This document shows positions 1 through 5,944 of a stretch of DNA of 19,132 bases, piece after piece. This stretch comes from Beijerinckiaceae bacterium (GTDB taxonomy: Bacteria; Pseudomonadota; Alphaproteobacteria; Rhizobiales; Beijerinckiaceae). Made by a program: the position numbers and the translations under genes. The DNA is taken from positions 1 through 19,132 of the forward strand of contig CANGOK010000026.1 in NCBI GenBank assembly GCA_947455285.1. Direction: 5' to 3'. The stretch's first letter is position 1, and each line of letters opens with the position of its first letter. The notes beneath the pieces are model-generated. The model was not told the DNA's origin. It ran no database searches and saw nothing but the letters and a program-made list of their open reading frames with translations.

Positions 1-113
1 ATCTGAAGGCCGGCGACGTGCTGGTGCAGCAGGGCACGAACCACGCATGGGTGAACCGTGGCACGGAACCGTGCCGGATCGCCTTCGTGCTGATCGACGC
101 GCAGGAGCCGTGA
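1..113 (+). CDS. Cupin-domain protein, C-terminal fragment
   Basis: Only the last 37 codons are in the window; the reading frame begins at base 3 and ends at a TGA. The visible part reads LKAGDVLVQQGTNHAWVNRG and continues with a strand ending in AFVLIDAQEP. The G-D-V-L-V-Q-Q-G-x-x-H-x-W-x-N pattern is the second conserved motif of small single-domain cupins, with one of the usual metal-binding histidines (the H of TNHAW). Cupins of this kind are often metal-dependent dioxygenases, isomerases or small-molecule sensors, and the specific role cannot be told from a fragment. It converges on the flavin monooxygenase-like gene, whose stop codon lies 15 bases away. A related catabolic role for the pair is only an inference. 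Confidence 0.7.
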   Translation, partial: LKAGDVLVQQGTNHAWVNRGTEPCRIAFVLIDAQEP

Positions 114-121
114 GAGGTGCC

Positions 122-141
122 GGGGCGCTTAAACGCGCCCC
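122..141. terminator. Hairpin between converging genes
   Basis: GGGGCGC (122-128) and GCGCCCC (135-141) form a perfect 7-bp stem around the loop TTAAAC. The loop contains the stop codon of the minus-strand gene. There is no U-tract on either side, so intrinsic termination is uncertain. It may instead protect transcript 3' ends. Confidence 0.4.
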
Positions 142-1316
142 TTCGGCTCAAGGCCCAGCAGCACCTGGCCGATGATCTCGAAATTGGCCTGCGCCGCTTG
201 ACCCTGCTGCGAGGCGCAGTTGATGTCTCGGAAGCGGCGTTCGAAGCTGTTCTTCTGGAAGATCGCCGTGCCGCCGGCCGCATTGTAGAGCACAGCCACG
301 ACCTCGCGTCCTTCATTCATGGCGAAGGTTGAGGCGAGGCGCATGTCGGCCTTGTCGCGGAGTGTGAAGGGGCGACCTTGCAAGGCCTGATCCCAGAGCC
401 TGCTGTAGATATCGACAACCATGCCGCGCGCGGCCATGAGGCGCGCCTCGCAGATGGCGACCTTCGATTGCACAACGGCGTTGTCGCGCAGCACCCAGGC
501 GCCCTGCGCGGCCATGGGCGACTTCTGCGACGCGAGGGCTACGAAGTCCTGCATCATGCCCCGTGCGACGCCCAGCGATAGCGCCGAGAAGCTCAGGCCG
601 AAGATGTTGAAGCCGGTGAAGTTCGAATGCAGCGGCGTTTGGGCGCGCCGGTCGGCGGGGTTGTCGCGGGTGTAGGTATGTTCCTCCGGCACGAAGAGGT
701 CCTCGACCTCATAACTGTCGCTGCCGGTGCCGCGCAGGCCCATCACCTGCCAGTCATCAATGATCCGGGCCTTGGAACGCTCAAACAGCATCGTGCGGTC
801 CATCGGGCGGCCTTGCGGTGTTTTGGCTGGCTCGCCGTTCTCCTCGTAGACGGCTGTGTGCCCGCCAAGCCACGCTGCGTGACGGCTGCCGCTGGCGTAG
901 TTCCATCGAGCGGTGACGCGGTAGCCGCCAGCGGTCTTCACAGCGCGGGCGCTGCGGGTGTTGGGGCCGGAGGCGACGACCGAGCGTGCGCCGCCAAAAA
1001 TTTCGCGCGCCACGGCTGGGTCGAGATAGGCCGAGGCCATGGCGACGCCGCAGGCCTGACCGACGCACCAGGCTGTGCTGGCGTCCGCCGAGGCGATGGC
1101 CTCGATGGAGTTGAAGAAGGTGATGGGATCGACCTCCTCGCCGCCGACTGATTTGGCGGTGAGCATATGGAAGAGCCGCGCCTCATGCAGGGCGTCGAGA
1201 AGTGGCGGGGGGAGGCGTCCGGTGCGTTCGATCTCGGCGGCGGCCTCGGCGATCATGGGAATGAGATCGCGGGCGGCCTGATCGTGCGTTTTTCCCGTCC
1301 CGGTTTTCGTAAGCAT
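129..1316 (-). CDS. Acyl-CoA dehydrogenase-fold flavin-dependent monooxygenase (class D, HsaA/HpaB-like)
   Basis: A 395-residue protein with the acyl-CoA dehydrogenase fold: an N-terminal helical domain (about 10-110, including the SADASTAWCVGQ stretch), a middle beta domain (about 115-215, with WQVMGLRGTGSDSYEV at 189-204) and a C-terminal helical domain of the Acyl-CoA_dh_2 type (about 240-390, with RFRDINCASQQGQ at 361-373). This architecture is typical of two-component class D flavin monooxygenases that hydroxylate aromatic or heteroatom substrates with FMNH2/FADH2 from a separate reductase; no reductase is visible here. True acyl-CoA dehydrogenases are less likely because the C-terminal domain is of type 2. 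An in-frame ATG exists 21 bases upstream (1337), but a GGAGG Shine-Dalgarno at 1324-1328 sits 7 bases before the ATG at 1316, so 1316 is chosen. The exact substrate is unknown. Confidence 0.85.
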   Translation of the reverse strand: MLTKTGTGKTHDQAARDLIPMIAEAAAEIERTGRLPPPLLDALHEARLFHMLTAKSVGGEEVDPITFFNSIEAIASADASTAWCVGQACGVAMASAYLDPAVAREIFGGARSVVASGPNTRSARAVKTAGGYRVTARWNYASGSRHAAWLGGHTAVYEENGEPAKTPQGRPMDRTMLFERSKARIIDDWQVMGLRGTGSDSYEVEDLFVPEEHTYTRDNPADRRAQTPLHSNFTGFNIFGLSFSALSLGVARGMMQDFVALASQKSPMAAQGAWVLRDNAVVQSKVAICEARLMAARGMVVDIYSRLWDQALQGRPFTLRDKADMRLASTFAMNEGREVVAVLYNAAGGTAIFQKNSFERRFRDINCASQQGQAAQANFEIIGQVLLGLEPKGRV

Positions 1317-1426
1317 TTTGAATCCTCCAAGTCTCATTTTGGCGGAAATCGGTCAGTGGTCAACCTTGGCGGGGCTGCGGCTTCGGGGTTAACTTCGGCG
1401 TAGAACGCACAAGAAAAGGCGACTCC

Positions 1427-2218
1427 ATGCCCTTCAGCAAAAGAACCGGCCCGCGCATCCATTACGAGGTTCAGGGGCAGGGGCCAGCCATTGTCCTCAT
1501 CCACGCCAATCCCTTCGATCGCAGGCTGTGGCTCTATCAGGCGGCGCGCTACAGCGTATTCTACAGGGTCATCAATGTGGACCTGCGGGCCTATGGCCAT
1601 TCGGACAGGGTGGAGACGCCCTTCACCCTGCAGGACCTCAAGGACGATGTGCGCGGCGTCATGGCCTGCGAGGGGATCGACAAGGCGATCTTCATGGGCG
1701 TGAGCGTGGGCTCGGGCGTCTCCATGCTGATGGCGCTCGACCATCCCGAGGTGACGCAGGCTGTGGTGCTGGTCGGCGGTTCGAGCGATGGGCCGCGTAA
1801 TGTCGAGAACATCGTGGCGAAGGTGCGGCAGGAGACGCTGGGCGAGGATCTCATGGCCCTCATGCGCAGCTATACGGCGCCGGGCTTCGCCGATACCCGA
1901 ACGGGCGGCTGGCTGCTGCGCCAGTTCATCGACCGGGCGCAAGACCAGTCCGCGGCCGCCATCGCGCAGGTCTTCCGGGCACGGGCGAGCTACGACATGA
2001 CGGATCGGCTCGGCTCGCTTCACGTCCCCACGCTGGTGGTCAATGGCGAATTTGACAATTCGCTGGAGCGCGGGCGGCGTACGGTGGCCATGGTTTCCGG
2101 CGCCCGCCACGCGCTTCTGCCGGGAACCGGCCACGCTTGCGTCATCGAGGACCCCGAGGGTTTTGACGCCGCCGTGATCCCTTTCCTGCATGAGCTTGGC
2201 CTGTGGCAGGGACCCTGA
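1427..2218 (+). CDS. Alpha/beta-hydrolase fold protein
   Basis: A 263-residue cytoplasmic hydrolase with no signal peptide. The nucleophile elbow GVSVG (91-95) places the catalytic Ser at 93. Asp210 (in VNGEFDN) and His236 (in GTGHACVIEDP) complete a Ser-Asp-His triad in the expected order and spacing. The oxyanion-hole segment reads HANPFDRRLW (26-35), where many relatives have HG. Size and motifs resemble 3-oxoadipate enol-lactonase, C-C bond hydrolase and esterase branches of the superfamily, and the sequence does not decide among them. It is divergent from the flavin monooxygenase gene across a 110-bp gap that may hold promoters for both. A shared catabolic route is a reasonable guess, not a demonstrated one. 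Confidence 0.88.
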   Translation: MPFSKRTGPRIHYEVQGQGPAIVLIHANPFDRRLWLYQAARYSVFYRVINVDLRAYGHSDRVETPFTLQDLKDDVRGVMACEGIDKAIFMGVSVGSGVSMLMALDHPEVTQAVVLVGGSSDGPRNVENIVAKVRQETLGEDLMALMRSYTAPGFADTRTGGWLLRQFIDRAQDQSAAAIAQVFRARASYDMTDRLGSLHVPTLVVNGEFDNSLERGRRTVAMVSGARHALLPGTGHACVIEDPEGFDAAVIPFLHELGLWQGP

Positions 2219-2298
2219 ACCTTGCCGCCCAGCGCCTGAAGTCCTAAAAGGCGGGGCCTTGAGGTGGGCCGGATCTCCGGCGCGCGGGCGGATCCACC

Positions 2299-4011
2299 AT
2301 GACCCTGTTCAACTTTCTCACGCGCTGGGGCGCACTTGGCCAGACGCCGAAGCGCGGCGTCGTGATTGTGCTCGTGTTGCTGTCGCTCGCCATGTTCCTG
2401 CCGGGCTTCGTTTCGCTCCAGCCTATGGACCGTGACGAGCCGCGCTTTGCGCAGGCGACCAAGCAGATGCTGGAGACCGGGGATTTCGTCGCGATCCGCT
2501 TCCAGAACGAGGCTCGTAACAAGAAGCCAGTCGGCGTATACTGGCTGCAGGCGGGCTTTGTGGCGGGGGCTGAGGCTTTGGGCGTGCCAGAGGCGCGCGC
2601 CAAGATCTGGCTCTACCGTCTGCCCTCCCTGATCGGGGCCGTCGCCACGGTGTTGCTGACATGGTGGGCGGCGCTGACGTTGGTGGGCGAGGGCGCGGCG
2701 CTGATCGCCGCCATGCTCATGGCCTCCACGATCCTTCTCGGCGTCGAAGCGCGGCTCGCCAAGACCGACGCCTTGATCGCGGCCACCGTCGCCGCCGCCA
2801 TGGGCGTGCTGGCTCGCCATTGGATGGCGCGGGGGCGGGAGGCTTTTTCAAACGCCGAGCAATGGCGGCTGGCCGCCGTCTTCTGGGCGGCGCTGGGCGT
2901 GGGGCTTCTCATCAAGGGGCCGATCACGCCCATGGTCCCGGCCTTCGCGAGCATCGCTCTTGCCGTCTATGCGCGTGCGGGCGGCTGGTTGCGGGGGCTG
3001 AAGCCACTGGCGGGATGGCTGCTTTGCCTTGCTGTCGTCGCGCCGTGGTTCATCCTGATCATGATCGCCACCAAAGGCGCCTTTTTGAGCGACTCGCTGG
3101 GCGCGGACATGATGAGCAAGGTTGCGGGCGGGCAGGAGGCGCACGGCGCGCCGCCCGGCGCCTATCTCGGGGCCTTCCTCGTCACCGCATGGCCCATGGC
3201 GCCCCTCGCGCTGCTGGCGGCGCCTTTCGTCTGGCGGACGCGGCGCGAGCCTGCGACGGCCTTTTTGCTGGCGTGGCTCGTGCCTTCATGGCTGCTGTTT
3301 GAAGCCGTGCCGACCAAGCTGCCCCATTATGTGTTGCCGCTGTTCCCCGCCATCGCCATCCTCACGGCGGCGGCTATCGAGAAGCAGGCTTTGGCGATGG
3401 GCTCGCGTCTGCGCCATGCGCTTTGGCTCATCCCCGGCGTGGCGGTGGTGCTGGTGCTGGTCGGGCTTATTGGGCCTGTGGTGCTGGGCGCGCCGTCGGG
3501 CTTGCTGTTCTATGTCATCGCGCCCTTCGTGCTCTGGCAGGCGTGGCGTATGGTGGGCGCCATCCGCGCGAGGGCGACGGGTTCGCTTGTGCCGGGCGGG
3601 GCGCTGCTGGCGCTGTTCTGCTACATCATGGTCTATGGCGGGGTGATGACCGGGCCGGTGTTCCAGCCCTTCGCCATGTCGCCGCGCCTCGCGGAGGCGC
3701 GCGCGCGTGCGCAGGCGCAGTCGGGTTGTGCTGATCTTGCGCCGGCTTCGCCTGGCTACCGAGAGCCAAGCCTCGTCTTCCTGACGCGCACCGACCTCCT
3801 CTTCGATAGCCCTGAAGCGACAGGGCTGTTCATGGGCGAGGGTTCTTGCCGCATCGCTTTCATCAACGCCCCCGATGACGCCGCCTTCAAGGCCGGACTC
3901 GGAGCAGGCGCCGAAGGCGTGCGGCTGATCGAACGCCTCACCGGCATCAATCTCAATGGCGGGCGCAAGCTGGACATAGGCGTCTACCTGCGGCAGGGGG
4001 AGGGGCGATGA
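2299..4011 (+). CDS. GT39 family (ArnT/PMT-like) membrane glycosyltransferase
   Basis: A 570-residue polytopic inner-membrane protein. The first transmembrane segment (about 20-40) is followed by the periplasmic-loop motif MDRDEPRFAQATKQM (43-57) with its acidic D-E pair, then KKPVGVYWLQAG (75-86). Both are hallmarks of the ArnT/PMT_2 family, in which an acidic residue of the first loop is catalytic. Many further hydrophobic helices run to about residue 460, followed by a soluble C-terminal domain (about 470-570). Family members move a sugar from a polyprenyl phosphate carrier to lipid A, LPS core or protein on the periplasmic side. It is first of four genes joined by ATGA overlaps; its TGA overlaps the PAP2 start. 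The neighbouring GT2 enzyme probably makes its lipid-linked donor. Aminoarabinose, galacturonate or mannose donors are all possible. Confidence 0.88.
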   Translation: MTLFNFLTRWGALGQTPKRGVVIVLVLLSLAMFLPGFVSLQPMDRDEPRFAQATKQMLETGDFVAIRFQNEARNKKPVGVYWLQAGFVAGAEALGVPEARAKIWLYRLPSLIGAVATVLLTWWAALTLVGEGAALIAAMLMASTILLGVEARLAKTDALIAATVAAAMGVLARHWMARGREAFSNAEQWRLAAVFWAALGVGLLIKGPITPMVPAFASIALAVYARAGGWLRGLKPLAGWLLCLAVVAPWFILIMIATKGAFLSDSLGADMMSKVAGGQEAHGAPPGAYLGAFLVTAWPMAPLALLAAPFVWRTRREPATAFLLAWLVPSWLLFEAVPTKLPHYVLPLFPAIAILTAAAIEKQALAMGSRLRHALWLIPGVAVVLVLVGLIGPVVLGAPSGLLFYVIAPFVLWQAWRMVGAIRARATGSLVPGGALLALFCYIMVYGGVMTGPVFQPFAMSPRLAEARARAQAQSGCADLAPASPGYREPSLVFLTRTDLLFDSPEATGLFMGEGSCRIAFINAPDDAAFKAGLGAGAEGVRLIERLTGINLNGGRKLDIGVYLRQGEGR

Positions 4012-4817
4012 ACCTCTCCGCCCCCTCGATCATGGCTAGCCTGCGTCTTGCGGGGCAGGACTTTTTGCGTCGCTGGCGTTCGCCTCGCATGGCGCGCCGT
4101 GACGAGGGCCACCGGCGTCTTGACGCCTTCGTGATCTTGCTGACCATCGCAACCATCGTCACCGTCGCCATCAATGCCGATACTTGGGCGGCGCGGGCTG
4201 TCGGCGGACTTCCCGAAGGCGTTCGGGCCGCGTTCAACCAGATCACCTATCTCGGTCTGTCCGGCTATATGTTCACCCTGTCCGGGCTTGCGCTGGTGAG
4301 TGCGCTTCTGGCGCGGGGTCGTGGACGCGGCGCGGACTTTGATCGGGCCTGTTTGTTTCTCGCCGAGCGCGCTAGTTTTTTGATTGCGGTGCTCGCGGTG
4401 TCGGGGCTCGCGTCCCAGGCGCTCAAGCATTTGTTTGGCCGCGCGAGGCCTTCGCTCATCGACATGGTGGGGCCGTTCCATTTCGATCTTATGGCTCTGA
4501 AATCGACCTACGCCAGCATGCCATCCGGCCATTCCGTTTCGGCTTTCGCCATGGCGGTGAGCCTTGGCTGGATGGCGCCGCGCCTGCGCTGGCCCTTGTT
4601 GGTCCTGGCCCTGCTCATCGCCGTTTCGCGCGTGGTCATCTCCGCCCATTATCCAAGCGACGTCATCGCGGGCGCTGCGCTTGGCGCGGCCTCCGCCATC
4701 ATGTTGCGTCGCGCTTTCGCATTGCGCGGAATCGCCTTCCGCTGGACCGCTGAAGGGCCGCGCCTGCGTGGCGCCGGCAAGGTCTGGCCCGCCCTCATCA
4801 AGGCTTCGAGACCATGA
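4008..4817 (+). CDS. PAP2-superfamily membrane phosphatase
   Basis: A 269-residue membrane protein with all three PAP2 signature motifs. Motif 1 (K-x6-R-P) is K140 to P148 in KHLFGRARP. Motif 2 is PSGH at 172-175. Motif 3 (S-R-x5-H-x3-D) is S207, R208, H214 and D218. H175 and H214 are the expected phosphoenzyme and acid/base histidines. Hydrophobic helices at about 39-56, 80-101, 122-138, 176-190, 196-212 and 218-234 fit the usual six-helix core. In this family the active site faces the periplasm and removes phosphate from lipid phosphates such as undecaprenyl diphosphate, phosphatidylglycerophosphate or lipid A. Translational coupling on both sides (ATGA overlaps) ties it to the glycosyltransferases. 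Recycling the carrier lipid, or removing a lipid A phosphate before sugar transfer, are both plausible roles. Confidence 0.9.
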   Translation: MNLSAPSIMASLRLAGQDFLRRWRSPRMARRDEGHRRLDAFVILLTIATIVTVAINADTWAARAVGGLPEGVRAAFNQITYLGLSGYMFTLSGLALVSALLARGRGRGADFDRACLFLAERASFLIAVLAVSGLASQALKHLFGRARPSLIDMVGPFHFDLMALKSTYASMPSGHSVSAFAMAVSLGWMAPRLRWPLLVLALLIAVSRVVISAHYPSDVIAGAALGAASAIMLRRAFALRGIAFRWTAEGPRLRGAGKVWPALIKASRP

Positions 4818-5566
4818 GTTCACCCATGCAGAACGAACAGCCGCGCGTCACCGTCGTGGTTCCCGCCCGCAACGAGGCCGGCAATATCGCGCCGGTGGTC
4901 GCCGAGATCGAGGCGGCGCTTTCGCCGCTTGGGCGATTCGAGATCGTCTATGTTAACGATGGCTCGACGGACGCCACGGGCGAGGAGCTGCTAGGCCTCA
5001 TGGCGACGCGCCCCTATCTGCGGCAGATCCGTCATGAGCAATCCTGCGGCCAGTCGGCGGCGGTGCGCACGGGCGTCCGCGCGGCCCGCGCGCCGGTCGT
5101 CATCACCATTGATGGCGATGGGCAGAACGACCCTTCCTTCATGCCCGCCTTCCTGCGCGCGCTCGACGCGGCGGGGCCGACATGCGGGCTTGTGCAGGGT
5201 CAGCGGGTCGGCCGCAAGGATACGGGCTTCAAGCGCTTCCAGTCGCGCGTCGCCAACAAGGTGCGCGGCGCCATCCTGAAGGACGGCACGCGCGACACCG
5301 GTTGCGGCTTCAAGTGCTTTCCGCGCGAGGCCTATCTCGCCTTGCCCTATTTCGACGCGCTGCATCGTTTCATGCCCGCGCTCATGCGCCGCGAAGGCTA
5401 TTCGCTCGCCCATGTGGATGTGATCGACCGGCCGCGTCATGCGGGCGTGTCTAATTATGGCTTCTTTGACCGTTTGTGGGTCGGCATCCTTGACCTCATG
5501 GGCGTGCGGTGGTTGATCCGGCGCCGCAAGCGCGTTCCCGTTCCCTCCGAGGTTTCTGGCAAATGA
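4814..5566 (+). CDS. GT2 polyprenyl-phosphate glycosyltransferase (ArnC/DPM1/RgtE-like)
   Basis: A 250-residue GT-A fold enzyme. The nucleotide-binding start is VTVVVPARNEAGNI (12-25). YVNDGSTDAT (46-55) and the DxD-containing ITIDGDGQNDP (97-107) follow, and the second half carries RDTGCGFKCFPREAY (160-174). These match the dolichyl/undecaprenyl-phosphate glycosyltransferase branch, which loads a sugar from a nucleotide donor onto polyprenyl phosphate at the cytoplasmic face. Unlike ArnC or GtrB it has no pair of C-terminal membrane helices and ends in a basic tail (IRRRKR, 235-240), so it is DPM1-like in length. The start overlaps the PAP2 stop as ATGA; a second in-frame Met lies at residue 5. 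The product would be the donor for the GT39 enzyme of the same operon. Confidence 0.9.
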   Translation: MSSPMQNEQPRVTVVVPARNEAGNIAPVVAEIEAALSPLGRFEIVYVNDGSTDATGEELLGLMATRPYLRQIRHEQSCGQSAAVRTGVRAARAPVVITIDGDGQNDPSFMPAFLRALDAAGPTCGLVQGQRVGRKDTGFKRFQSRVANKVRGAILKDGTRDTGCGFKCFPREAYLALPYFDALHRFMPALMRREGYSLAHVDVIDRPRHAGVSNYGFFDRLWVGILDLMGVRWLIRRRKRVPVPSEVSGK

Positions 5567-5910
5567 TCGTTGATCTCTGGCATGCCCTGGGGGGCTATTT
5601 CTACGACGTCTTCGTGCAGCGTCTCGATTGGTGGGCCTATATCGGCATCATCGCGCAGGCGCTTTTCACGGGGCGTTTCGTCGTGCAATGGCTCGCCAGC
5701 GAAAGGGCGGGGCGCAGCGTCATCCCCTTCTCGTTCTGGACCCTGTCCATCGGCGGCGGGCTTTTGCTTTTCATCTACGCGCTTTATCGCCGCGACCCCG
5801 TTTTCATTTTGGGGCAGGGCTTTGGCGTCCTGATCTATTTCCGCAACCTGACCTTCGTGCTGCGTGAGCGGCGGCAGAACAGGGCGGAAAAAGAAAACCG
5901 GGCCGTCTGA
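5563..5910 (+). CDS. Small membrane protein with lipid-A-disaccharide synthase N-terminal-like (LAB_N) domain
   Basis: A 115-residue protein with about three hydrophobic segments and the LAB_N signature: WWAYIGIIAQALFTGRFVVQ (residues 22-41), then WLASERAGRSVIPFSFW and a conserved GQGFGVLIYFRNL near the C-terminus. The frame is open further upstream, but the ATG at 5563 overlaps the GT2 stop as ATGA, matching the two preceding junctions, so it is chosen. LAB_N proteins often neighbour GT2 and GT39 genes and are thought to help present or flip lipid-linked sugars, much as the EmrE-like ArnE/ArnF pair does for aminoarabinose. That role is inference from family context. The last codons are part of the opposing operon's terminator hairpin. 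Confidence 0.85.
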   Translation: MIVDLWHALGGYFYDVFVQRLDWWAYIGIIAQALFTGRFVVQWLASERAGRSVIPFSFWTLSIGGGLLLFIYALYRRDPVFILGQGFGVLIYFRNLTFVLRERRQNRAEKENRAV

Positions 5911-5922
5911 AAGACGACCCGG
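5887..5922 (-). terminator. Rho-independent terminator of the RND efflux operon
   Basis: Read on the minus strand, an 11-bp stem (CCGGGTCGTCT / AGACGGCCCGG, one G-U pair, loop TTC) is followed at once by TTTTCTTTTT, the classic intrinsic terminator layout. On the plus strand the same stem has a C-A mismatch and no U-tract, so it is directional. It starts 22 bases after the permease stop and overlaps the last codons of the converging LAB_N gene. Confidence 0.88.
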
Positions 5923-5944
5923 GCTCCAATCTCATCACTCTATC

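Noticed and set aside
1359..1393. GTCAACC / GGTTAAC inverted repeat between the divergent monooxygenase and hydrolase genes
   Set aside because: The arms are 7 bp with one mismatch and 21 bases apart. This is too weak to call an operator without conservation data.
1334..2191. Minus-strand open frame of 285 codons opposite the alpha/beta hydrolase
   Set aside because: The hydrolase has an intact catalytic triad on the other strand. The antisense product is His/Arg/Ala-rich with no recognisable domain.
2248..2260. AAGGC-GGG-GCCTT hairpin after the alpha/beta hydrolase gene
   Set aside because: A 5-bp stem with no U-tract is below what I would call a terminator.
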